Source: Candidatus Pseudoruminococcus merdavium (GTDB taxonomy: Bacteria; Bacillota; Clostridia; Oscillospirales; Ruminococcaceae). From it: a stretch of 64,000 nt of DNA. The translations under genes were made by a program, and so were the position numbers. The notes under the pieces are model-generated. The model did not search any database, was not told the DNA's origin, and saw only the letters and a list, made by a program, of their open reading frames with translations. The DNA lies in NCBI GenBank assembly GCA_904419745.1, contig CAJFSS010000008.1:1-64000 (forward strand). Reading direction: 5' to 3'. Below, in pieces: positions 26,671 to 35,367 of the stretch (position 1 is its first letter; each line of letters starts with the position of its first letter).

Positions 26671-27582
26671 TTAGACTTTGTCCCAGATCACTCTGGCAGT
26701 ATGGAGACCGGTCTCGGTTGCAAACTCGCATTCCTCCATGCCCTCGAATTCCAGGGAGATGTCGCTGTCATAGCCATAATCTTTGACGGTTTTGAGAATC
26801 TTCCAGATGTCAAGGTCGCCCTGTCCGAGAATGGAACCACGGATAACGGAACCACCGACTGTCTCAAACCAGTTGCCGCCGCCACAGCCAAAACGCGGAC
26901 CCGTAGCAGGCATTCTCTCTTTGTCGCGGATGTAGAAATCCTTGAGATGGATGGTATCCGCATAGGGGAGGCATTTCTGGACGGCAATCTCGCTGATGTC
27001 GTCGACGCAGCGGAAGTTGCCGACGTCCATGGTCATTCTGACGTTCGGACGGTTGATGCCTTCAATAAGACGGATCACCCTGTCGGCGCCGTTGACAAAG
27101 AAGCCGTGGTTTTCGAGGGAAGTGCTCATGCCGTACTGAGCGGCATAGTCGGCGCACTCTCTGCCGGCTTTGACAAGGAGCGGGAAGACTTCCTCATAGT
27201 CGTGAGGGGTGCTCTGCTCGAAGGGGCGGCGGAAGGAAGCGCTGTCGTGCCGCATTTTCTTGAGGCCGAGCATATGCGCGATGTCAATAAATTTCTTAAT
27301 GCGTGCGATTTCCGCCTGGCGTTCTTCTTCCGTCTCTTTGAGGACGTCTGCGTTGAGGGAGAAGATGGAGAGGGGCAGGCCGATTTTTTCCGCATGGCTG
27401 CGGATGCCTTCGACAAGTTCCACGTTGATGCTGCCGTCTTCCAGTTCAAAGTTCAGGCAGAAGGGGACAAGCTCCATATGCTCGCAGTCATGGGCTTTTG
27501 CCCAGTCCATGACGTCGTAAATGGTCATTTTGCCCTTTTCCATGTTGTCAACCAGGCAATAGCTGCTGATACCTAATCTCAT
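26671..27582 (-). CDS. Sugar phosphate isomerase/epimerase (TIM barrel), paralog 3
   Basis: A 303-residue TIM-barrel enzyme, very close in sequence to the gene at 22427. The same metal-site motifs appear (ENHGFFVNGADRV, MTMDVGNFRCVDD, IHLKDFYIRDK, LEFEGME) with the shared FGCGGGNWFET insert. Differences cluster in the first 100 residues (for example GISSYCLVDNMEKGKM and FCLNFELEDG) and around GINRPNVRM. GGAGGTAATTCCC precedes the ATG. The gene is divergent from the sugar ABC importer operon across an 866-bp AT-rich gap, which hints at a common carbohydrate role, though the pairing is not proven. Confidence 0.88.
   Translation of the reverse strand: MRLGISSYCLVDNMEKGKMTIYDVMDWAKAHDCEHMELVPFCLNFELEDGSINVELVEGIRSHAEKIGLPLSIFSLNADVLKETEEERQAEIARIKKFIDIAHMLGLKKMRHDSASFRRPFEQSTPHDYEEVFPLLVKAGRECADYAAQYGMSTSLENHGFFVNGADRVIRLIEGINRPNVRMTMDVGNFRCVDDISEIAVQKCLPYADTIHLKDFYIRDKERMPATGPRFGCGGGNWFETVGGSVIRGSILGQGDLDIWKILKTVKDYGYDSDISLEFEGMEECEFATETGLHTARVIWDKV
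26736..26943. repeat. 208-bp near-identical tract shared with 22492-22699
   Basis: Counterpart of the tract in the paralog at 22427, in the same orientation, with three single-base differences seen by eye. Confidence 0.85.
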
Positions 27583-28130
27583 GGGAATTACCTCCGTTGC
27601 TTTTAAAAGTCCTGTACAAAATACAGGATAACCTTATATAGATTACATCCTTATTATATAGGAAAAGTGATTTTTTTACAAGTCTGAATGTGTAAAATCA
27701 ACAAAATAATGAGAAGAAAAGATTTTACTTTCATTTTTTTAATTTTAAACCCGCTGTCAGCACTTCCTGAAAAGAGTTATATGGGGGTATAACAGATGGA
27801 ATTTAAAATGAACAGAATAAAATAAAAAATAACTCATAAATAAAAATATATACTATATATAATATGGACAGTAAAAATCCGTAATTTAGGGAACAGGATT
27901 TCAGATTGGTTTGGGACAAAGCAGCCTTTAAACAGAAAGCCACGAAAATAGAAAAGTAAATTTCCATATATAAATATTGCACAATAAATACGGTTTTAAT
28001 TTATCAATATCACGTTTTGATATGTTCAATATAAATATTTTATTAAGTATTTATATGGTTGATTTGAATAATAAATGGTTCAAGAGAGCGAAATACACAA
28101 AAAAAACTTGAACAATCTATGTCAAATTTG
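27583..28130. other. AT-rich intergenic stretch upstream of the ABC operon
   Basis: About 550 bases of very AT-rich sequence between divergent units. Contains scattered A/T-rich repeats such as ATATCA-CGTTT-TGATAT near 28010. No gene or known RNA was recognised. Confidence 0.5.
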
Positions 28131-28159
28131 TTGACAAACGAGAGATTATATTTTATTAT
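28131..28159 (+). promoter_or_regulatory. Sigma-A promoter of the sugar ABC operon
   Basis: TTGACA and TATTAT are separated by 17 bases; an overlapping TATAAT lies at 28157-28162. The start codon is about 285 bases further, so the transcript has a long leader. Confidence 0.75.
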
Positions 28160-28229
28160 AATAGCAGTGGTTAGACGAGTTACATATTTGGTGATTTTTC
28201 ACACATGTTTCTTTTGGCTTCCTGTATAG

Positions 28230-28310
28230 GTACAAAGTAAGGAAAAAGAAAAAGACAAAATGGTATGGGATAACGTTCAAAAAGAGCTTGTTTTGTACGT
28301 TTTCTTTTTT
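28230..28310 (+). promoter_or_regulatory. Possible attenuator in the long leader of the ABC operon
   Basis: GTACAAAGTAAG (28230-28241) can pair over 12 positions, two of them G-U, with CTTGTTTTGTAC (28287-28298), followed by GTTTTCTTTTTT. An A/G-rich stretch inside the loop can pair instead with the T-rich tail. This resembles alternative terminator/antiterminator folds, but low complexity makes it uncertain. A further small stem (ATGGGTAA/TTACCCAT, 28395-28418) precedes the ribosome-binding site. Confidence 0.35.
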
Positions 28311-28448
28311 GAACAGCGTATTTATGAGGGGGTCAAAGAAGCAAGCGTTGAAGAAAATCAGAGATGTGAAACGCATGACTCCACACATTGAACTATGGGT
28401 AAGGTGGTTATTACCCATGGAAATCACGATTTAGGAGGTTATTAACAA

Positions 28449-29885
28449 ATGAAGAAAAAGGTTTTAGCCCTTCTTCTCGCAGCTATGATGTCTCTTTCAC
28501 TCGTAGCTTGCGGCGGTGGCGGAAACAGCTCTTCTTCAGCAGCTCCTGTTAGCACCATTCAGAGCGACAGCGAGATCTCTGGAGAAGTCAGCATCCAGTT
28601 GATCGAGTATTCTACCGAGCCTCAGTTGCTCACAGCAACCCAGAGAGAGATCGAAGGATACAGAGCTTTCTTTGAAAGAGAATTTGGCGCAAAGTATCCG
28701 AACGTAAAATGGACGATGGAAGAAATTCCATGGGATAACTCCCAGCAGAAGGGTCAGGTTTCCCTGTCCACCGGCGAGGTAGATCTTGCAAATACCGGCG
28801 CATATGCTTCCCAGTATTGGTATGGCGGTATCCTGAGACAAATCGATGACCTGCTCGCAGCAGATACCAGCTTCAAACCGGAAGAACTCTATGCAGAAGG
28901 TCTTTGGAACAACTCCTTCTCCATTCAGAGCTATGAGAAAGACGCTCGTTTCGGTCTCCCGGTAGTTATGGGTACCATGTACACTGTCTATGACAGCCAG
29001 ATCTTTGAAGATTTCGGCGCTAAGCCTCTCCCTGAGAAGCCGACCCCGGAAGATATCATCGAGGCTGCTAAGACCTGCACAGGTATCAACCCGAGAACTG
29101 GCCAACAGAACTATGGCCTGCACTTCTTGGCAAACAGATCTACTGACGTTTTCGCATTCGTTGCTTTGACCTACTATACCGGCGCTACCGGCGGTGAAGG
29201 CTCTATCGGCAAACCGGGCGAAATCAAATGGGATCTGAACAACGACAAGATGAAGAAAGCATTTGAGTATATCGGTGAGTATGTTAAATACACCAACCCT
29301 GGCTTCCTCCAGAATACTGGTACTGAGAACTTCGGTAAAGTCATCGACCTGGAAGAAGGCGTTGAGAACAATATCGCTATCGTACTTGACAGCGCAAACT
29401 CTGGCATGTGGGCTCGTTACCTCAGAGACGGTCAGACCGACACTAGCGAGCTTGACAGATTCAAATGTGTCTACAATGTAGGCCCGAACGGCATCGGCTG
29501 GGTTGCTGTTGACCCGATCGTCATGTCCGCAAAGGTGAAAGATGAAAACATTCAGGCTGCATGGGCTGCTATGAAATTCCTCACTGGCGAGGAAACCCAG
29601 GTCTATCAGTATCAGACCGTTATGAACGCCCCGACCCTGAAAGATACTTCTTTCATTGAGGAAAACAATGATGGTATGAAGATTGCAATGGATATTGCAA
29701 ACAACTGCCAGTACACCTTGATTGACGAGGCAAACCCGTTCTTTGTTTCTGATATCGTACCGCAGGTTCAGAGCTATATGTCCGCTGTAATTGAAGGACA
29801 GAACCCGGATATTGATTCTATCCTGGCTGACCTCCAGTCCAAGGCGGAAAGCTGGTCTGCAACTCAGGCTCAGGCTTCTAAATAA
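28449..29885 (+). CDS. ABC transporter sugar-binding lipoprotein
   Basis: A 478-residue extracellular solute-binding protein of the carbohydrate (family 1) type. The signal peptide ends in a lipobox, SLVACGGGG, with the lipid-modified Cys at residue 21, followed by a Ser-rich linker. The mature part has the two-lobe binding-protein fold (about 50-470; KYPNVKWTMEEIPWDNSQQ is a typical sugar-binder segment). TTAGGAGGTTATTAAC precedes the ATG. First gene of an importer operon with two permeases. Two stem-loops follow the gene, a usual way of raising binding-protein mRNA over permease mRNA. The ligand cannot be predicted. Confidence 0.9.
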   Translation: MKKKVLALLLAAMMSLSLVACGGGGNSSSSAAPVSTIQSDSEISGEVSIQLIEYSTEPQLLTATQREIEGYRAFFEREFGAKYPNVKWTMEEIPWDNSQQKGQVSLSTGEVDLANTGAYASQYWYGGILRQIDDLLAADTSFKPEELYAEGLWNNSFSIQSYEKDARFGLPVVMGTMYTVYDSQIFEDFGAKPLPEKPTPEDIIEAAKTCTGINPRTGQQNYGLHFLANRSTDVFAFVALTYYTGATGGEGSIGKPGEIKWDLNNDKMKKAFEYIGEYVKYTNPGFLQNTGTENFGKVIDLEEGVENNIAIVLDSANSGMWARYLRDGQTDTSELDRFKCVYNVGPNGIGWVAVDPIVMSAKVKDENIQAAWAAMKFLTGEETQVYQYQTVMNAPTLKDTSFIEENNDGMKIAMDIANNCQYTLIDEANPFFVSDIVPQVQSYMSAVIEGQNPDIDSILADLQSKAESWSATQAQASK

Positions 29886-29906
29886 GTCTGTAACGTCTAG
29901 CTTATC

Positions 29907-29979
29907 CACTCTGCTGTCCCGTCAGGGACAGCAGAGTGCTAATAAGTATAAACCTTTTAACTGGGTAAGAAGGTTTATA
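29907..29979 (+). promoter_or_regulatory. Two intercistronic stem-loops after the binding-protein gene
   Basis: A perfect 14-bp stem (CACTCTGCTGTCCC with complement, 29907-29938) without a T run, then a 10-bp stem (TATAAACCTT with complement, 29947-29979). They probably stabilise the upstream mRNA or cause partial termination. Confidence 0.65.
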
Positions 29980-30029
29980 TTTATTACAATTTAATTATTG
30001 TCTGAGAAATATAACGAGGAGGAATGTAT

Positions 30030-30947
30030 ATGCAATCGACTGCACAAGTGAAAACTCAGAAAAAATTCCTCGGAATGAAATCAAGAGACTGGATCGGATA
30101 TCTGTTTTGTCTTCCCCTTTTGATCGGATTGATTTTCTTTTATTACTATCCGATGATTCAGGCTTTTCTGATGAGTTTTCAGTTGACCGACGGTATGGGT
30201 ACTTATACCTGGATTGGTATTCAGAACTATACCAGGCTTTTTAAAGATGCTACTTATTGGAGCGCCGTTTGGAATACCATTTACATGGCAATTTTTGCCG
30301 TTATTCTGAACGTTGCTGTTCCGTTTATCTTCGCTTCCCTGATCAACAACGTGGCTTGGGGTAAGAACTTCTTTAAGAGCCTCTTCTTTGTCCCGAACGT
30401 TGTTTCCGTCGTTGCAACTTCCATGTTGTTTAAGTTCGTCTTTTATCCGACCAACCAAGGTATCGTAAATGGATTCCTTGCAAACTTTGGTATTGAGCCG
30501 CTGCGTTGGTTCTCTGATCCGGCAATGACCCGTTTCACTGTGTGTTTGATGGGCCTGTGGTCTGGTCTTGGTTATAATATCATTATCTTCCTGGCTGCTT
30601 TGCAGAACGTTTCCCGCGAGCTGTATGAAGCGGCTGACGTTGACGGTGTTGGCCCGTTCAAAAAATGGTGGTACATCACTGTCCCGTCTGTTAAACCGAT
30701 TATTGTTTTCCTGTTCATGATGCAGTGTATCGGTAGTATGAAACGTTTTACCGACGTTTTCGTTCTCGGCGGTACTTCCGGTAACCCGGGCGGTAAACTC
30801 ATCACGGCAGTGCTCTTTATTTACAAGAACGCATTCTTGGGTTCTCAGATGGGTTACGGATGCGCTGCTGCATTTGTCTTGTTTGCGATTATTCTTGCGT
30901 TGACAATCTTCAATAATGTGGTTGTCAACAGACGAAATGACGAATAG
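30030..30947 (+). CDS. Sugar ABC transporter permease (MalF-type)
   Basis: A 305-residue inner-membrane permease with six predicted helices. The cytoplasmic ATPase-contact (EAA) loop is seen at ELYEAADVDGVGPFKKWWYITVP (about 205-227, matching EAA...G...FxxIxxP). AGGAGG lies 7 bases before the ATG at 30030; an ATG two codons earlier overlaps that site. It pairs with the permease at 30964 to form the importer channel for the binding protein encoded upstream. No ATPase gene accompanies them, so a shared MsmK-type ATPase encoded elsewhere is likely. Confidence 0.9.
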   Translation: MQSTAQVKTQKKFLGMKSRDWIGYLFCLPLLIGLIFFYYYPMIQAFLMSFQLTDGMGTYTWIGIQNYTRLFKDATYWSAVWNTIYMAIFAVILNVAVPFIFASLINNVAWGKNFFKSLFFVPNVVSVVATSMLFKFVFYPTNQGIVNGFLANFGIEPLRWFSDPAMTRFTVCLMGLWSGLGYNIIIFLAALQNVSRELYEAADVDGVGPFKKWWYITVPSVKPIIVFLFMMQCIGSMKRFTDVFVLGGTSGNPGGKLITAVLFIYKNAFLGSQMGYGCAAAFVLFAIILALTIFNNVVVNRRNDE

Positions 30948-30963
30948 GAAGGGGGAAAATACT

Positions 30964-31821
30964 ATGGCAGAGAAAGAAAAATCCTATTCCAGGTCTCAAA
31001 TGATCGGAAAGATCGTTTTGTTTGCTGTACTTTGTTTATTTGCTATTATTCTGTTCATCCCGTTGTACTGGATGGTTCAGTCAAGCTTCGATGCTGCTTG
31101 CATTGTCGATGCCCCGTTCCCGCCGAGATGGTTCCCGAAAGAACCTTCTCTGGAGCCATATCGTCTGATGTTCACTCAGCTCCCGATGTTGAGCTATATT
31201 AAAAACACCTTTATTGTTGCAATTGGTGTCATCCTGGTTTCCGGAACCTCTTCTATGCTTGCGGCTTACGCGCTGTCTAAAATTAAATTTAAAGGGCACA
31301 GTGTTGTCCTCATGATGACCATGAGCGTTCTGATGATCCCGTTCGAACTCATCATGATCCCGCTGTACAGCTTCTTTAGCCAGGTAGGCCTGTCCAACTC
31401 TTACTGGTGCATGTGGTTGCCCGGCCTTGTCTATACCTTCGGTACTTTCTTCGGAAAACAGTATCTCGATGGTATCCCAGATGCTCTTCGTGAAGCTGCT
31501 ATGATTGACGGTGCTGGTGAAATTAGAACCTTTGTCCAGATTTATGTTCCGCTGATGGGCTCTATCATTGCAACAATTGTTGTCCTGCTCTTCTTGGGTG
31601 CATGGAATGACTTGATGTGGCCAATGATTGCTCTTTCCAGCAGGGCAAAATGGACGATCCAGATCGGGTTGTCAACGTTTACGACTGAAAAGGGTGCAAC
31701 GCCTGCTCCTGCATTGCGAATGGCGGGTGCCTGTGTCAGCTTGATTCCGGTCTTGATTTTGTATTTGTTCCTCCAGCGCTTTATTGTTGAGAGTATTGCA
31801 CTTTCTGGTATTAAGCAGTAA
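30964..31821 (+). CDS. Sugar ABC transporter permease (MalG-type)
   Basis: A 285-residue permease with six predicted helices. An N-terminal helix is followed by the conserved LYWMVQSSFD, and the EAA loop is LREAAMIDGAGEIRTFVQIYVP (about 180-200). GAAGGGGG precedes the ATG at 30964, 17 bases after the stop of the first permease gene, so they are co-transcribed. The operon ends here at a strong terminator (31837-31871). Together with the MalF-type partner it imports an unidentified sugar or polyol. Confidence 0.9.
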   Translation: MAEKEKSYSRSQMIGKIVLFAVLCLFAIILFIPLYWMVQSSFDAACIVDAPFPPRWFPKEPSLEPYRLMFTQLPMLSYIKNTFIVAIGVILVSGTSSMLAAYALSKIKFKGHSVVLMMTMSVLMIPFELIMIPLYSFFSQVGLSNSYWCMWLPGLVYTFGTFFGKQYLDGIPDALREAAMIDGAGEIRTFVQIYVPLMGSIIATIVVLLFLGAWNDLMWPMIALSSRAKWTIQIGLSTFTTEKGATPAPALRMAGACVSLIPVLILYLFLQRFIVESIALSGIKQ

Positions 31822-31836
31822 CAAAAGGATCATCCT

Positions 31837-31871
31837 AAGGCAGACAGCTTTGCTGTCTGCCTTTCTTTTTT
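31837..31871 (+). terminator. Terminator of the sugar ABC operon
   Basis: A perfect 12-bp stem (AAGGCAGACAGC with complement) with a 3-base loop, followed by TCTTTTTT. Confidence 0.9.
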
Positions 31872-31878
31872 AGATAAA

Positions 31879-31907
31879 TTGATTTTGGTTTGGGAGTATG
31901 ATAAAAT
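31879..31907 (+). promoter_or_regulatory. Sigma-A promoter of the cardiolipin synthase gene
   Basis: TTGATT and TAAAAT are separated by 17 bases, 27 bases before the start codon. Confidence 0.65.
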
Positions 31908-31934
31908 AGATGAACAAATAAGGGGGGTGAATCC

Positions 31935-33470
31935 ATGTTGTATAAATGGCTGAAGGCCTTGTTTAGTCGAGTTGTAATTATTACCGCATTGATTTTGGTA
32001 CAAGTTGGGCTTCTGGTCTTCGCAGTGTGGAAGCTGTCCGATTATTTTGTGTATTGGTATATTTCCTGTGTTCTGTTAAGCCTAGCGGTTGTCATTTGGT
32101 TGATGAGCAAAAACGACAATCCCTCCTATAAATTGGCATGGACAATCCTGATTTTAGTACTTCCGATTTTTGGCGGTTTATTTTATTTGATATTTGGGAT
32201 TAAACGTCTGCCCCTTAATTTCAAAAAGAGTATGAAACGGGTGACTGAAGATCAGAACAGATTGCTCCAACAGAATATGAATGTATACCAGGAAATATCC
32301 GGAGATAAGGGGATCAAAAAACAAGTACACTATTTTCATCAATTTGCAGGTTTTCCAATTTATAAAAACACTACAACAGAGTATCTTACACCCGGCGAAA
32401 TGAAGTTTGAGCGGATGGTGGAGGAATTAAAAAAGGCCAAACACTATATCTTCATGGAATATTTTATTATTGAAGAAGGAACCATGTGGGATACTGTTTT
32501 GGATATTCTCAGGAAAAAAGTTCAAGAAGGCGTTGAAGTCCGGGTCATGTATGATGACATCGGTTGTATTAATACCCTTCCAAACCGCTATGATGCAAAG
32601 TTGCGGAAAATGGGAATCCAATGCTGTGTTTTTAACCCCTTTCATGCGAAACTTAATGCCGTATTTAATAACCGGGATCATCGTAAGATTTTGGTGATCG
32701 ATGGATATATCGCCTTTACAGGTGGTATTAACCTGGCAGATGAGTATATCAATGCCTATCCAAAGCATGGACATTGGAAAGACGCGTCAATTATGGTAAA
32801 AGGGGATGCTGTGTGGAGTTTTACCATAATGTTTTTAACAGCATGGAACCTTACAACAGGGGAAACTTGTGATTATGAAGAATACCGTTCCCATAAATAC
32901 CATCCAGAGGACTTTGAAAGCGATGGGTATGTGATTCCCTATGCGGATAGTCCGTTTGATGGGGAGCATGTTGGGGAATATGTCTATATGAATATTATTA
33001 ACAATGCGACAGATTATGTGTATATCAATACCCCCTACCTGATTGTAGATCATGAATTTCTCACAGGATTAAGTCTTGCTGCAAAGAATGGCGTAGATGT
33101 ACGAATTGTTACTCCGCATATACCGGATAAATGGTATGTGCATTTGCTAACGCAATCGTTTTACCCGCCTTTGGTTCGTGCGGGCGTCAAAATTTATGAA
33201 TACACGCCGGGATTTATCCACTCAAAAACCTTTGTATCAGATGACCATACGGCAACTGTTGGGACAATTAATCTGGATTTCCGTAGTCTGTATCTGCATT
33301 TTGAATGTGGTACCTGGCTGTATCAGACAAAGACGGTAGCTGCGGTAAAAGAGGATTTTTTAAAAACACTTGAGCGCTGTCAGGAAATCACTTTAGAAGA
33401 CTGTAAAAACGTGAAATGGTACAAGCGGTGTCTACGAGGACTGCTGCGGGTATTTGCACCCTTAATGTAA
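31935..33470 (+). CDS. cls: Cardiolipin synthase (phospholipase D type)
   Basis: A 511-residue membrane enzyme that makes cardiolipin from two phosphatidylglycerol molecules. Two N-terminal membrane helices (about residues 10-60) include a PLDc_N-type segment (LAWTILILVLPIFGGLFYLIF). Two HKD motifs form the active site: HRKILVIDGYIAFTGG at about 248 and HSKTFVSDDHTATVGT at about 429. Length and layout match Firmicutes Cls proteins. A strong AAGGGGGGTG site precedes the ATG, and the gene has its own promoter. It is followed 24 bases later by the M20-fusion gene, so the two may be co-transcribed. Confidence 0.95.
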   Translation: MLYKWLKALFSRVVIITALILVQVGLLVFAVWKLSDYFVYWYISCVLLSLAVVIWLMSKNDNPSYKLAWTILILVLPIFGGLFYLIFGIKRLPLNFKKSMKRVTEDQNRLLQQNMNVYQEISGDKGIKKQVHYFHQFAGFPIYKNTTTEYLTPGEMKFERMVEELKKAKHYIFMEYFIIEEGTMWDTVLDILRKKVQEGVEVRVMYDDIGCINTLPNRYDAKLRKMGIQCCVFNPFHAKLNAVFNNRDHRKILVIDGYIAFTGGINLADEYINAYPKHGHWKDASIMVKGDAVWSFTIMFLTAWNLTTGETCDYEEYRSHKYHPEDFESDGYVIPYADSPFDGEHVGEYVYMNIINNATDYVYINTPYLIVDHEFLTGLSLAAKNGVDVRIVTPHIPDKWYVHLLTQSFYPPLVRAGVKIYEYTPGFIHSKTFVSDDHTATVGTINLDFRSLYLHFECGTWLYQTKTVAAVKEDFLKTLERCQEITLEDCKNVKWYKRCLRGLLRVFAPLM

Positions 33471-33494
33471 TTGAAAGCACGGGGAGTGACAGGG

Positions 33495-35321
33495 ATGGAT
33501 TACACACTGAAAAAAGAAATAGAGGAATTCTTGGATTCCCAGCAGGAAAATACAGTGGAAATGGCAGTTACACTGGCAAAGATTCCTTCGCCAAGTTTGC
33601 ATGAAGAACGAAAAGCGGAGTTTGTCTGTGAAACTCTCCATCAGATGGGATATGAAAAGGCTTATATTGACTCCTCTAATAGTGTTGTATGCCCGCTCAA
33701 GGATGATCAGACGAAAAAAGCCACAGTCTTTTGCGCGCATATTGACACGGTGTTCCCAGACACAGAGGAACTTCCCATAAAAAGAGAAGCGGGGAAAATA
33801 TATGCCCCTGGGATTGGTGACAACAGCGCAAATGTTGCCGCCCTGTTAACGATGGCGCGAATGCTCCAGGTTTTCCACCTGCAAGCAAAAAAGCCTATAC
33901 TTTTTGCATTTACTTCTGGAGAAGAAGGCTTAGGAAATCTGAAGGGAATTAGGAGTGTTCTTTCCAATTTGGAAGGACGGATTGACGAAGTTGTGGCAGT
34001 GGACGGTGGATATCTGCAAGTGGTCAATCACGCAGTGGGCAGTAACCGTTATCGGGTGACAGTAAAGACCGAGGGTGGACATTCCTATGGCAATTTTGGT
34101 AACAGGAATGCAATAGCTTGTCTCAGCCAGCTGATCGGAAAATTATATGAAATGAAAGTGCCTTCCCAGGCAAAATCCACTTATAATGTGGGAACAATAC
34201 AGGGAGGGACATCCGTCAATGCGATTGCACAGGAGTGCAGTATGTTGTTTGAAATGCGTTCCGAAAAAAAGGAATGCCTGGATAAGATGGTGGAATATTT
34301 TGAACAATGTGTTCATGAGGTACGGGAAATCGGTGTCCAGGTGGATATTGAGATGATTGGACAGCGTCCTTGTGCCCAGCTTTCTGGCAAAAATCATCTG
34401 GAGGATAAGGTTATGTCCGCTGCTAAAACCCAGGAGATTATACCGGAGTTTTATGCATCCAGTACGGATGCTAATCTTCCGCTCAGCCAGAATATCCCAG
34501 CCATTTGTTTTGGCACCTATCTAGGTGGAGGTGCGCATACCCGATGTGAATTTCTTCAGCCTGAGAGCATGCGCATAGGTATGAAAATTCTTGCAAGCTT
34601 TCTCTGTACTTACTTTGACACAGGTGAGATTGCCGGTGGAGAAAACGCCCCTTTACAGGTAGAACATCATGCGGTGATGATCGGCTGCATCAACAAAGCA
34701 ATCATGCAAGTGGCGCCAAACAATGCAGAATACCTCATTGAACAGTGTATGAAGCAGTATGGCCTAAAACGTGGGGGCAATATGGCCAGACAGGCCCTAA
34801 AATCTGGATTTAATTTGGATATTCACAGCTATAATGCGTATCGGCAATGGGATTGTGAGCCGGGTGCCAGTGTTAGCAGCATTGTATCGGAACAGCCGGA
34901 CTACCATGTACGTGTTACCCGGTGTCCTTGGCAGGAAGCATGGCAGCGATATGGCTTAACAGAGTTTGGAAACTATTATTGTGATTATATTGACAAGGCA
35001 CTCACTCAGGGTTTCGGAGGAGGGCTGGAACTCAGAGTTGGAAAGACGTTGTCCCACGGGGATAGTTTCTGTGATTTTATCTGGCTGGATGCCGGTTATG
35101 ATGCAAAGACACAACAGGCAGTGTCCCATCGGGTTCATGGGGCTGGTATTATGGGGTGGAAAGAGATGACGGAAGATCTCTGTACTACCTGTACATCCGT
35201 CCTTACGGAACATGTGCCCCAGCTTGCACCGATTATCCTGCGTAAGGCGTTGCTCAATTTTTCTGAAATATACGGGGAAGAATTGGCGTCGACTTTTGAA
35301 AGCTGTTTGCAGGAAAGCTGA
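33495..35321 (+). CDS. M20 family peptidase fused to an ATC hydrolase-like domain
   Basis: A 608-residue two-domain protein. Residues 1-385 are an M20 metallopeptidase/amidohydrolase (PepT/ArgE-like): metal ligands in VFCAHIDTVF (about 80), APGIGDNSANVA (Asp, about 100), SGEEGLGN (Glu, about 140) and a C-terminal GGGAHTRCE (His, about 352). Residues 388-608 look like the L-2-amino-thiazoline-4-carboxylate (ATC) hydrolase family: TRCPWQEAWQRYGL, FGNYYCDYIDKALTQGF and LSHGDSFCDFIW. In the known ATC route, ATC hydrolase makes N-carbamoyl-cysteine, which an M20-related amidohydrolase cleaves to cysteine; the fusion would combine both (inference). GGGGAGTGACAGGG precedes the ATG; a TTG eight codons upstream is less likely. 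Confidence 0.8.
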   Translation: MDYTLKKEIEEFLDSQQENTVEMAVTLAKIPSPSLHEERKAEFVCETLHQMGYEKAYIDSSNSVVCPLKDDQTKKATVFCAHIDTVFPDTEELPIKREAGKIYAPGIGDNSANVAALLTMARMLQVFHLQAKKPILFAFTSGEEGLGNLKGIRSVLSNLEGRIDEVVAVDGGYLQVVNHAVGSNRYRVTVKTEGGHSYGNFGNRNAIACLSQLIGKLYEMKVPSQAKSTYNVGTIQGGTSVNAIAQECSMLFEMRSEKKECLDKMVEYFEQCVHEVREIGVQVDIEMIGQRPCAQLSGKNHLEDKVMSAAKTQEIIPEFYASSTDANLPLSQNIPAICFGTYLGGGAHTRCEFLQPESMRIGMKILASFLCTYFDTGEIAGGENAPLQVEHHAVMIGCINKAIMQVAPNNAEYLIEQCMKQYGLKRGGNMARQALKSGFNLDIHSYNAYRQWDCEPGASVSSIVSEQPDYHVRVTRCPWQEAWQRYGLTEFGNYYCDYIDKALTQGFGGGLELRVGKTLSHGDSFCDFIWLDAGYDAKTQQAVSHRVHGAGIMGWKEMTEDLCTTCTSVLTEHVPQLAPIILRKALLNFSEIYGEELASTFESCLQES

Positions 35322-35367
35322 AAATATATTATTGACTGAACAGCAAAGTAATCTGCTATTATTTTTT

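Noticed and set aside
28536-29909. 457-codon minus-strand frame opposite the sugar-binding lipoprotein
   Set aside because: Mirror of a strongly codon-biased gene; no protein family and no start signal.
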